Of a stretch of 64,000 nucleotides of DNA, positions 53,112-61,029 are shown piece after piece. The DNA comes from Rhodobacteraceae bacterium M382 (GTDB lineage Bacteria > Pseudomonadota > Alphaproteobacteria > Rhodobacterales > Rhodobacteraceae): contig CP081099.1 in assembly GCA_025141015.1 (NCBI GenBank), positions 39,082 through 103,081 of the forward strand, in the 5' to 3' direction. How positions within the stretch are numbered: the stretch's first letter is position 1; each line of letters opens with the position of its first letter. The position numbers and the translations under genes were made by a program. The notes under the pieces are model-generated. The model was not told where the DNA came from. It saw nothing but the letters and a program-made list of their open reading frames with translations, and ran no database searches.

Positions 53112-56100
53112 TCAGCCGCCCCGGCGGATCCGGTAGCTCTGGCCGGGCTCGAACGGGCCGGGGATCACGCTGGTGTCACCCGTACTCCAGTGAATGCGCA
53201 GGGTCCGGAACAGGGAGGCCCCCGGCGCCAGGCCGAAATGGCGCCCGGGCGCGTCAAAGGACATGAAGCCGCCGCCCAGCTGGAGTTCCCGGCTCTGACG
53301 GTTTCCCTGATCGTCTTCGATTTCGATGATGGCACCGATCCCGTCGCGGTTTCCCAGGTGGTCCTCGAGCGTGACGGCAACCGATCGGGGCGCTTGTGTG
53401 GTGTTGCGAAAGAAGCTGAGCGGCCCGTTCACCGGGTGGGTCAGAATATCCAGATCGCCATCCCCGTCGGCGTCAAAAGCCACGGCAGAGGCGGTCATCA
53501 GATAATCCTCGAGCCCCATGGGCCCGGAGGTTTCGGTGAAAGTGCCGCTGCCGTCGTTTTCGAAATACAGGTTCGAGGGGCTGACCTCGTTCGGAACCCA
53601 GGTGCCGTTGACGATATAGACGTCCAGATCGCCATCCAGGTCAAAATCCTCGATTTTGGTGTCCCAGCTCCAGCCGCCCACATCCAGACCGCGCGTCTCG
53701 GCGGTGTCGGCATAGCCTGCGCTGCGCAGATCTCCGGGGGCCTGGGCTTCGAGCAGCACATTCGAGCGCAGGATCTGCTGGATTGAGGCTGCGGCTTCGG
53801 CGGCGGTGACGGCGCGGGCCGGACGGAAATGCAGCTCGCAATAGGAGCGCGCCACCAGCTGGGTGGCGGGGAGCAGGGCGCAGATCTCGGGGTTGTTCTG
53901 CTGGATCGCCAGATCCTTGACCAGCATTGCCTTGCATTCGGCCTGATCGCGCCCGTCCAGTTCCTGACAGCGGGCGGCATAGGTCGGGTCGAAATTGTTG
54001 CCCGATTTGTACCAGGTCTTGATCTTCATGTTCTTGCGGCAGGTGGCCAGCGCCTCGGGGTTTTCAATGCCGTCGCAATACTGCTCCAGCGGCTGCATCT
54101 TGAGCGTGTCTGAGACCCCGGACGAGCGGCCCGCGATCTGCGCCAGATAGAGTTCGGGATGGCCGTTGCCGGTCAGATCGTCGGATTTGATCGTCATCGT
54201 GGTGGTGGTGGTCTGCGGGATCAGCCCGTCCTGATGGGTGATCTGGTCAAACCCGCGGGCACCATCGCCAAAATAGATCGCGTCCGGGATTTCGAAATCA
54301 TTGCCCACCAGCAGGTCCTGGGCCCCGTCGCGGTCGATGTCGGAAAACAGGATGCTGAGGGTTTCGCCGGGGATGGCGGGCAGATCCAGATAGCTGTCAC
54401 CGGTCAGCGCGCCGTCTTCGTTCCACAGGATGCGGTTGCGCGATTCCTCGCCCGGCACCCGGCGGTACCAGCCCGCCGCCCAATTGCCCAAAGCCACATC
54501 CAGATCGCCATCGCGATCCGCATCCGCCAGGCTCAGCGCCAGCGACAGCACCGCGTCCGGGCGGTTTTTGACGGGCTGTGGGTTGGCGGTGTCGAGCTGT
54601 CCGGCGCGGTTCATCACCAGATAATTGCCCTGTCGGTAGGTGGCCACAAACAGATCGCGCCAGCCGTCATTGTCGATATCAGCCAGCACCGCGTTGAACA
54701 CATGCATGTCGCCCAGCGGACCGGGCGGCAGGGTCAGCCGGGTGAATTGGCCGTGGCCGTCGTTTTCATAGGCATACAGCCCGATTTCGGTCGACGCGAT
54801 GACCAGATCGGTATCGCCGTCATTGTCCAGATCCCCCGCCGCCAGGCTGCGGCCTTCCCAGAACGGGGGCCACATGTCGCGAAAGGAAAATTCCAGCGGC
54901 TTGTCGATACCGATGGTGTCGGCCTCGATCCGGGTGAATGGCGCGTCACCCGGCGGGGAGGAGGGCGCAAAAGGGCGCGCGGTGACCTCGATCCCGTTGG
55001 GCGCGGCTTCGAGCGTGGCGGCCTGGGCCGCCCAGAGGCCCGGATCAGAGCCGGGCGCTTCGCCCAGCAGCAGCTCCAGCGCCCGGCGGGTTTGCCAGTC
55101 GTGATAGCTCTGGGCACCGATGCCACCCAGGATGCCCAGCACCAGCACCGCGCCCGACAGCATCAGCGCGCTGCGCAGCGACACCGATTGGGCCACGATG
55201 AAGAAGGAATAGATGCTGAAGGTGCCCAGGGTGAACAACAGCGCCATGACATACCCCTGGCTCATCCCCAGCCCCAGCAGGGCCCCGGTGACAACCACGT
55301 CAAAGGCAATGGGCACCGGCAGAAACAGACCAACCAACGCCAGCGGGATCAGGATCCAAAGCGCGAATTCCAGCCCGGTGACCATCTCGGGGGGCAGGAA
55401 AACCGCCGCGATGGTGCCCAGAAACCCGGCCAGAACCATCAGCGGTACGGTCATCTTGACGATATACCACAGGTTTCGCGCATAGCTGACCAGCACCGCC
55501 AACAGGGCCTGCCACAGGGGTTCGCTGGTGGCTGTGCCCAGCTCTCCGGCGCTCCAGGGTTGGGGCGCGGAAATGTGGGGGTCGGGGGCGCGCTGTGCCT
55601 GGGGCAGCATCCGGCAGATCAGCGGCACCGCGCCCAGGATCACGATCAGGCTGAGCGCGATCTTGGTCACGGCCATGTAAAAGGGCAGCAGGCTGAAGGT
55701 CATGGTCAGCACCACGATGTTCAGGGTCGGCGATGCGATCATGGCCGACAGCACGGTTTCCGCCCGCATCCCGCCGGAATACATCCCTCGCGCAATCGGC
55801 GCGGCACAGTTGACGCAGACCCCCAGCGGCGTGCCGATGGCCAGGCCCAGCAGCGAATTGGCAAATCCGCCCGAAAAACTGCGCTGTTTCAGATAGGCGG
55901 TCGCGGTCAGGAAGGCGGCGGCAAAGAGAATGCCAAAGGTCATGCCTTTCTTGTTGGTATTGACCCAGTTGAGCGTCGACCAGAAGATCCGCTCCAGCAG
56001 CCCCATGTCCGGGGTGATGGGGAATTTGGCCTCAAAGCTCAGCGCATCCTCCAGCTGGATGGCACCCGACATCATCGCCTTTTCGTCCAGCGCCGGATAG

Positions 56101-56210
56101 CGCGACCCGGTCCAGAACATCCAGGCCAGCGCCACGATGAGAATCCCGACAAGGACAAGGCGTTTGTGAAACTGGGGATGTACCATGTGATTCATGTCTG
56201 TCTCATTCAT
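53112..56210 (-). CDS. Permease fused to a large FG-GAP/UnbV-like extracytoplasmic domain
   Basis: The N-terminal ~370 residues are a multi-spanning permease of the DUF318/ArsP-like group. Several helices are visible (RLVLVGILIVALAWMFW, FGILFAAAFLTATAYL, MVLAGFLGTIAAVFL, LWILIPLALVGLFLPV, ALMLSGAVLVLGILGG), with two Cys in IGTPLGVCVNCAAPIARGMY. The rest, about 650 residues, is a propeller-like FG-GAP/VCBS domain with calcium-binding Asp loops (DLDNDGDTD, DIDNDGWRD, DADRDGDLD, DLDGDLD). It ends in an ASPIC/UnbV-like module (LGNRDGIGAIIEIEDDQGNR, GDTSVIPGPFEPGQSYRIRR). The start is ambiguous: 56210 or 56195, the latter with a GAGA site. Transported substrate unknown; the join is continuous in one frame. 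Convergent with cysH, 3 bases apart. Confidence 0.82.
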   Translation of the reverse strand: MNETDMNHMVHPQFHKRLVLVGILIVALAWMFWTGSRYPALDEKAMMSGAIQLEDALSFEAKFPITPDMGLLERIFWSTLNWVNTNKKGMTFGILFAAAFLTATAYLKQRSFSGGFANSLLGLAIGTPLGVCVNCAAPIARGMYSGGMRAETVLSAMIASPTLNIVVLTMTFSLLPFYMAVTKIALSLIVILGAVPLICRMLPQAQRAPDPHISAPQPWSAGELGTATSEPLWQALLAVLVSYARNLWYIVKMTVPLMVLAGFLGTIAAVFLPPEMVTGLEFALWILIPLALVGLFLPVPIAFDVVVTGALLGLGMSQGYVMALLFTLGTFSIYSFFIVAQSVSLRSALMLSGAVLVLGILGGIGAQSYHDWQTRRALELLLGEAPGSDPGLWAAQAATLEAAPNGIEVTARPFAPSSPPGDAPFTRIEADTIGIDKPLEFSFRDMWPPFWEGRSLAAGDLDNDGDTDLVIASTEIGLYAYENDGHGQFTRLTLPPGPLGDMHVFNAVLADIDNDGWRDLFVATYRQGNYLVMNRAGQLDTANPQPVKNRPDAVLSLALSLADADRDGDLDVALGNWAAGWYRRVPGEESRNRILWNEDGALTGDSYLDLPAIPGETLSILFSDIDRDGAQDLLVGNDFEIPDAIYFGDGARGFDQITHQDGLIPQTTTTTMTIKSDDLTGNGHPELYLAQIAGRSSGVSDTLKMQPLEQYCDGIENPEALATCRKNMKIKTWYKSGNNFDPTYAARCQELDGRDQAECKAMLVKDLAIQQNNPEICALLPATQLVARSYCELHFRPARAVTAAEAAASIQQILRSNVLLEAQAPGDLRSAGYADTAETRGLDVGGWSWDTKIEDFDLDGDLDVYIVNGTWVPNEVSPSNLYFENDGSGTFTETSGPMGLEDYLMTASAVAFDADGDGDLDILTHPVNGPLSFFRNTTQAPRSVAVTLEDHLGNRDGIGAIIEIEDDQGNRQSRELQLGGGFMSFDAPGRHFGLAPGASLFRTLRIHWSTGDTSVIPGPFEPGQSYRIRRGG

Positions 56211-56225
56211 TGGGCCAATCGGGGG

Positions 56226-56285
56226 GCCAGTCGAGCGGTCAATCGGGCGGTCAATCGAGCAGTCAATCGAGCGGTCAGTCAGGCC
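56226..56285. repeat. 12-base tandem repeat upstream of the permease fusion gene
   Basis: Five consecutive 12-base units close to GTCAATCGAGCG (variants GTCAATCGGGCG, GTCAATCGAGCA), just upstream of the chosen start on the minus strand. They could affect the 5' leader. In the gene's frame they read as four-residue repeats, so an upstream start cannot be excluded. Confidence 0.75.
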
Positions 56286-56574
56286 CGGGGCCGGCCCTGT
56301 GGGGCGGGCCGCCACACCCATATCAATTGGTCGTATTCTGATCTGTTTCGGGACACAGATTACGCAACGAACCCCCTGGGGCAAAGCCTGAAAAGACATT
56401 TCTTTTCTCTCCCTTGCCAGAGCGGATCAAGAGGCAGAAAAGGCGTGATTGTTCACGGGTTTGCAGCCATAAAGACCATGTGCCCACAGGCGGGTGACAG
56501 CGCAAGGAGAGGAGACCCAGTGTGATGATCTTGCCGTGCCGGGATGATGCCCCCCCCATGTCCGAGGGCGCGTC

Positions 56575-57222
56575 ATGAAAAAGCCGGTTGTCATACTTGG
56601 ATCCGGCGAACATGCCGTGGTGGTCATCGATGTGCTGCAGGCGATGGGGACGTTCGATGTCATCGGCTGTATTGCGGATGATAGCGACCCGGACCGGCTG
56701 GTGCTGACTGTGCCGATCATCGGCCGTGCGGATCGTTTGCAAACCCTGGCTCAGGAGGGGATTTCCGCGGCCATCGGTCTGGGAGGCTGGGTTGATAACG
56801 AGACCCGCGCGGCGCTGTATCACCAGGCTGTCGCGGCGGGGGTCGATATCGTGACGGCAATCCACCCCGAGGCCCATGTGGCCCCGCATTGTTCCATCGG
56901 GCGTGGTTCGGTCATCTGTGCCCGTGCACATATCGGCGTCGCCACCACGGTCGGCGAGAATACGATTGTGCATTGCATGGCGCTGGTCGGCCATCAGTGC
57001 CGGATCGGCAACCATGCCCTGATTTCCGGCGGAGCGGCGATCGGGGCGGCTGTCACCATCGAAGATGAGGCCACGGTGGCAATTGGGGCAACCGTGGCGT
57101 CCCGGGTTACGATTGGCAGACAGGGGTTGGTCTGTGCGGGATCGGCTGCGGACCGGGATGTGGCTCCGGGAACCAGGGTTCGCGGCGTGCCGGCGCGTCC
57201 CCGTGGCCGGGTGCGCTCATGA
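56575..57222 (+). CDS. NeuD/PglD-like sugar O/N-acyltransferase
   Basis: MKKPVVILGSGEHAVVVIDV is the N-terminal Rossmann subdomain of the PglD/NeuD group (GxGEHAxVVxDV). A left-handed beta-helix of hexapeptide repeats follows (HPEAHVAPHCSIGRGSVICA, VGENTIVHCMALVGHQCRIG, AVTIEDEATVAIGATVASRV). It ends in APGTRVRGVPARP. His residues in VHCMALVGHQCRIGNH fit the catalytic position. The length of 215 residues is typical. It acetylates an amino sugar nucleotide in PglD-type pathways. The convergent aminotransferase lies at 58200. Overlaps the convergent GT8-like gene by a few bases. Confidence 0.88.
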   Translation: MKKPVVILGSGEHAVVVIDVLQAMGTFDVIGCIADDSDPDRLVLTVPIIGRADRLQTLAQEGISAAIGLGGWVDNETRAALYHQAVAAGVDIVTAIHPEAHVAPHCSIGRGSVICARAHIGVATTVGENTIVHCMALVGHQCRIGNHALISGGAAIGAAVTIEDEATVAIGATVASRVTIGRQGLVCAGSAADRDVAPGTRVRGVPARPRGRVRS

Positions 57223-58203
57223 CGTCCAGCTCCAGCTGGGATGTGCCAGCTGCCCAGGACGCGCCCGCTGCTCCAGTTCGGGCAGGATGTCGGCAATGAT
57301 CCCGCGCGCAATCTCCAGGGATCCCGCGGTTTCCCAACCGGTTCCGGCAAAGTCTTTCAGAGTTTCCAGGCTGGCAAAGATTTCGCGTTTGTCGAACATG
57401 TGATTGCGCCGCAGCAGATGCAACAGGCGCGCATCTGCGAGCTCTTTTGGGTGGAGGGCTTCGAGGGCGACATCATTGGGGAAATTGTATTTCATCCCGA
57501 GCGCGCGATGACGGACCCCGCTGTGGGCAATGGCCAGCGTGAGCGAGATCTGCGACCGGAAGACGCTGCTGGGAAAGGCCTGGCGGGCTGCGTTTGCGCA
57601 GGCGCGGTGATGTTCGGCGATGGACTGACGGGCCGCTTCTGGAATGACAACAAACCCATAGTTGAAATAGGGCGGGGCCATCATGGCACCGGGCGTTCGG
57701 TCCTCTTTTTTCCACATGTAGGGCCAGCCCGTGTAGCGATAGGGGAATGTGGGAGGATCCAGCTGCGCCGCGGCATGGAGATTGCCCCAGTCCTGTCGTG
57801 TGATCGGGGCGATATGGGCGACAACACCGGCGACGGTTGACTGGGCGACACAATCGCCCAGAAGTTCGGACAGGTCACCGCAGGCGATCATGTCGGCATC
57901 TATACAGACCATGACATCGGCGGTGCAGGGAAGCTGCAGCCGGAGATCCGCTGCGCCGTGAACGCCGTGGTCCTTGAACATGGCGGGATCGACAGGATGG
58001 CAACGTATCTCGGGGGCCAGCCATTCGGCAAAGGCCGCTGTTTCGGCCTGCTGGTCGGGGCCGGCACTGACGATGACGGTCATGTCGAACCGGTCCAACC
58101 CGGCGTGCCGCTGCAGGCTTTGATACAGGAGGGCCAGCATCAGGGCAAAATGTGGCGTGGGGCTGGCACCCACGCGGAATTCGACACTGGGATGACGGGT
58201 CAT
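57217..58203 (-). CDS. GT8-like nucleotide-sugar glycosyltransferase
   Basis: MTRHPSVEFRVGASPTPHFA begins a GT-A fold. VMVCIDADMIACGDLSELL (about residues 96-114) is the DxD metal/nucleotide site in GT8-like form. TFPYRYTGWPYMWKKEDRTP, PYFNYGFVVIPEAARQSI and RHRALGMKYNFPNDVALEAL complete a plausible acceptor-binding half. The length is 328 residues. The start overlaps the end of the aminotransferase gene by 4 bases (ATGA), so the two are coupled. Donor unknown. Confidence 0.78.
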   Translation of the reverse strand: MTRHPSVEFRVGASPTPHFALMLALLYQSLQRHAGLDRFDMTVIVSAGPDQQAETAAFAEWLAPEIRCHPVDPAMFKDHGVHGAADLRLQLPCTADVMVCIDADMIACGDLSELLGDCVAQSTVAGVVAHIAPITRQDWGNLHAAAQLDPPTFPYRYTGWPYMWKKEDRTPGAMMAPPYFNYGFVVIPEAARQSIAEHHRACANAARQAFPSSVFRSQISLTLAIAHSGVRHRALGMKYNFPNDVALEALHPKELADARLLHLLRRNHMFDKREIFASLETLKDFAGTGWETAGSLEIARGIIADILPELEQRARPGQLAHPSWSWTS

Positions 58204-59294
58204 GATGTGGCGACGGTTTCGATGATGTCGGCGATCCGATCAATATCCGCATCCGACAGATCGCTGAACATGGGGACGCACAGGGCCCGACCATAGATGT
58301 CTTCGGTCACGTCCAGCGGGGCCACCCGCGCCAGGGTGCGATAGGCATCCATCCGGTGGGCCGGAAAGAAATAGCGTTTGCTCCCGATCTGCTGATCGGC
58401 CAGCGCCTGTTCCACGGCGTCCCGCAGGGTCTGATCGGCAAAGACGATCACGAAATCCTTGTAACTTCTGGTGTCTCCCGGGGCCGGGGCCGGTTGAAAC
58501 CTGAGAGTCGGAAGATGTGCCAGCCGATCCCGATAGCGCTGTGCCACTCTGGCCCGTTCCAGGATCATGCTGTCGAGCAGGTCGAGAGACAGATACCCCA
58601 TTGCGGCATTCATTTCGGAAATCTTGCCGTTCAGCCCCGGGGCCTTGGCATTGTAATCCCCGACGAAACCATAGCCGCGCAATTCGAGAAACCGATCCCG
58701 GATGTCGGGGCGCGCAAAGGTGATCAGCCCGCCTTCACCGGCGGTCACGACCTTGGTGCCGCTCAGGCTGTAGACCGAAACATCTCCCCGCCCGGCCAGG
58801 GACGACCCGGAGACGGTTGTCCCGATGGCATGGGCGGCGTCAAAAAACAGGGCCAGACCGTTGTCCGCAGCAATCACGTCAATGTCGGGAGAAACCGGTT
58901 CGCCGAAACAATGCATGGCGGCAATGGCGACGGTGCGGGGGGTGATCAGCGCCCGCACCGCGTCTGGCGCGAGACACAGCGTGTCGGGGTCGATGTCGGC
59001 AAAAACCGGGGTCAGCCCATTCCAGACAAGCGCGTTGATCGTGGAGGCAAAGGTAAAGCTGGGAACAATCACCTCGCCGTGTGACAGGCCCAGGGCGCGC
59101 CAGGCCAGGGTCATGCCGATATCGCAACTGGCGACCGACAGCATGTCAGCCCCCAGCATCTGCGATGCCCGGTCTTCCATCAATCTGCAATATTTCGAGA
59201 AGTTTGACACGTAACGCCGGTCGAAAATGTCCTGGGCGAGCGCGGCGAATTGATCAAATGCGGGCAATGTCGGTTTGGCGACAGGAATGGTCAT
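58200..59294 (-). CDS. DegT/DnrJ-type sugar aminotransferase (PLP)
   Basis: Transfers an amino group to a 4-keto sugar nucleotide. ATG 59294 gives MTIPVAKPTLPAFDQFAALA; the frame extends upstream, but without homologous sequence. VASCDIGMTLAWRALGLSHG, VIVPSFTFASTINALVWNGL and LFFDAAHAIGTTVSGSSLAG (cofactor Asp) follow. VSVYSLSGTKVVTAGEGGLI has the PLP-binding Lys in the SGTK motif. NGKISEMNAAMGYLSLDLLD is also typical. The length is 364 residues. The dehydratase at 29408 could make its substrate and the PglD-like enzyme at 56575 could acetylate its product, a bacillosamine-type pathway. Confidence 0.9.
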   Translation of the reverse strand: MTIPVAKPTLPAFDQFAALAQDIFDRRYVSNFSKYCRLMEDRASQMLGADMLSVASCDIGMTLAWRALGLSHGEVIVPSFTFASTINALVWNGLTPVFADIDPDTLCLAPDAVRALITPRTVAIAAMHCFGEPVSPDIDVIAADNGLALFFDAAHAIGTTVSGSSLAGRGDVSVYSLSGTKVVTAGEGGLITFARPDIRDRFLELRGYGFVGDYNAKAPGLNGKISEMNAAMGYLSLDLLDSMILERARVAQRYRDRLAHLPTLRFQPAPAPGDTRSYKDFVIVFADQTLRDAVEQALADQQIGSKRYFFPAHRMDAYRTLARVAPLDVTEDIYGRALCVPMFSDLSDADIDRIADIIETVATS

Positions 59295-59405
59295 ATGTGT
59301 CTGTTCAATCAGCTGAAAGTCTGCGCAATCGGGTCCTGGCAGGGCCGTCTGGTCGTACAGGATCTGTCCGCTACGGGGCCGGATTTGTAAAGGGGAAACA
59401 AAAAA

Positions 59406-59430
59406 GGGAGCCGAAAATGGGCCGGCTCCC
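59406..59430 (-). terminator. Intrinsic terminator of the secreted-protein unit
   Basis: On the minus strand GGGAGCCG pairs with CGGCTCCC, followed by a run of T (plus-strand A-run at 59400-59405). It lies just past the stop of the 59455 gene. Confidence 0.88.
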
Positions 59431-59454
59431 CTGATCTTGAAACTGTTACGGGCC

Positions 59455-60342
59455 TTAGTTGACGCCGCCCGGTGCCGCGGTGACGGTCCCGGTAAAGGTC
59501 GCGTTGCCGGCTGAATCGAGCGAGAACATAATGCCGGTCCCGACCAGGGCAACATTGAAGGTCCCGTTGTCATCGGAACCGAAGGTCCAGATTTCCGGTG
59601 AGGCACCAAAGTCCTCCAGCACGATGCCGGTGCCGCCGTTCCGCCGCAGCCACAGGACGCCCCGATCAGAGCCATCGCCTTGAATTGTCATCTGCGAGTT
59701 CCCCTCTGGGGTGGTCGTCCCGATCCCGACATCACCATCAGCCGCGATGTCGATTGAGCTTGTCGGTGCGCTGGGGCGGACCCTGAACGGCAGCGTACTG
59801 CCGTTGGTCACATCACGGACAAAGAAGTTGGTTTCGTTGGCGGCCACATCAAAGGTTTGCGGGGTAAAGCCGCTCGAGCCGTCCTGTTCCAGGCGCAGGG
59901 TGGGTGTGTCACCGTCTACGACATGTACTTCCACCACCGGGGTCGCGGTGCCCAGACCGATGCGGCCGCCGTCATCGACATAGAGCGAATGGCTGGGGGC
60001 GCTGGCTTCGATGGTGAAGGGGGTGCGACCACCGTCGACATCGTCGATCGAGAATTTGTTCTGACCGCCATTGGTGCTGTCGTTGAAGGTAAGCTGCCAG
60101 TCATTGGTCGGGAAGGACGCCGAATTCGACGTATCCTGTGCCTTGATGCGCAGGTTGTTTTCTTTCAGGCGTAGCGTGTCAAAGCCAAAGCTTTCGCCGT
60201 TGACGCAGTCCATGCCGACGCAGATGCTGCCATCGACGATCAGATCGTCCAGAATGACCTGATCCGCCTGGGCCAGGCTGGCGGCGAGGCACAGGGCCGA
60301 GGTCCCCAGTGCAAGTGATTTCAATGTGCGTACAGAAGGCAT
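59455..60342 (-). CDS. Secreted protein with tail-fibre-like 'GIGT' repeats
   Basis: MPSVRTLKSLALGTSALCLA and a cleavage site near SLAQA-D give a Sec signal peptide. The mature 270 residues have tail-fibre-like turns, GRIGLGTATPVVEVHVVDGD and GDVGIGTTTPEGNSQMTIQG. This GIGTxxP pattern is common in surface fibres and in proteins ahead of S74 chaperone domains, but no S74 domain is present. Two cysteines (SICVGMDCVNG) lie near the N-terminus. Function unknown; a cell-surface or matrix protein is plausible. It is downstream of another secreted protein on the same strand and ends at a terminator. Confidence 0.8.
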   Translation of the reverse strand: MPSVRTLKSLALGTSALCLAASLAQADQVILDDLIVDGSICVGMDCVNGESFGFDTLRLKENNLRIKAQDTSNSASFPTNDWQLTFNDSTNGGQNKFSIDDVDGGRTPFTIEASAPSHSLYVDDGGRIGLGTATPVVEVHVVDGDTPTLRLEQDGSSGFTPQTFDVAANETNFFVRDVTNGSTLPFRVRPSAPTSSIDIAADGDVGIGTTTPEGNSQMTIQGDGSDRGVLWLRRNGGTGIVLEDFGASPEIWTFGSDDNGTFNVALVGTGIMFSLDSAGNATFTGTVTAAPGGVN

Positions 60343-60412
60343 TTGTTAAACTCCCTGTTGTGTTTATGTCAGAGGCTCCGGTGCTCTTTGCGGCCCGGAT
60401 GTCCGGTTGTGT

Positions 60413-60844
60413 CTAGTTGGTGTCTTCTTCGGAGATGTCCTCGGGGCTGATGATCACCCCGCGGGATACGGTAAAGCTGCCGTTCATATGGAACGGTTTG
60501 GCCTTGGTGTCAGAGGCCGCGTCGCCGCGCCCGTTGTTCTGCGGGTTTACGATCTTGACCTGTTCCTCGCTCGCCGCGCTCAGTTCAAAGTGATAGATAC
60601 CATCCACCACTTCGGAGCCGCTGAGCTGAAAGACAGGTGTGCCGCTGGGGGCAGCAATCGAGATGATCTTGCCGTCCGGGGCCGAGACCACCAGCTTGGC
60701 GTTGCTCAACCCGGTCCAGTTCTCGAACCAGACCGCATTGGAATTATGTTGTTTTACAGGATTGGCGGCCATGGAAATGCTGGCCAGACCCAGGCTGATC
60801 GGCAGCGCGGCCGCAAGAATCAGACCTTTTTTCAACAGAGACAT
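60413..60844 (-). CDS. Small secreted protein of unknown function
   Basis: ATG 60844 has a good AGGAG ribosome site 5-6 bases upstream. MSLLKKGLILAAALPISLGL and a cleavage after SMA give a mature protein of about 115 residues. NAVWFENWTGLSNAKLVVSA, GTPVFQLSGSEVVDGIYHFE and the C-terminal VSRGVIISPEDISEEDTN show no family I recognise. Probably co-transcribed with the GIGT-repeat protein 70 bases downstream; the pair may form one surface structure. Confidence 0.75.
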   Translation of the reverse strand: MSLLKKGLILAAALPISLGLASISMAANPVKQHNSNAVWFENWTGLSNAKLVVSAPDGKIISIAAPSGTPVFQLSGSEVVDGIYHFELSAASEEQVKIVNPQNNGRGDAASDTKAKPFHMNGSFTVSRGVIISPEDISEEDTN

Positions 60845-60951
60845 GTGGCTCCTTCCAGTCAAATCAATCAAAAAAACATCACTCGTTTTGCCTTGTCTCG
60901 CCCGTGTTCCGGCACATATGCCGTGCGGCAGCCTGCCGTTGGGGCAACTTC

Positions 60952-60980
60952 ACTATACACGAGGGGGTCCCCGGAATTAA
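60952..60980 (-). promoter_or_regulatory. Putative promoter of the secreted-protein pair
   Basis: On the minus strand, TATAGT (-10) lies 17 bases downstream of a weak TTAATT (-35), in an A/T-rich patch about 110 bases before the start of the small secreted protein. Confidence 0.35.
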
Positions 60981-61029
60981 GAAGTTTTATTAAATTTCTA
61001 TGTTTTCAGATCGTGCACAATGATCTTGT

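Noticed and set aside
54159..56525. A plus-strand open frame of nearly 790 codons antisense to the permease fusion
   Set aside because: Low-complexity Gln/Arg/His translation with no domain; the opposite strand has a clear permease and FG-GAP repeats.
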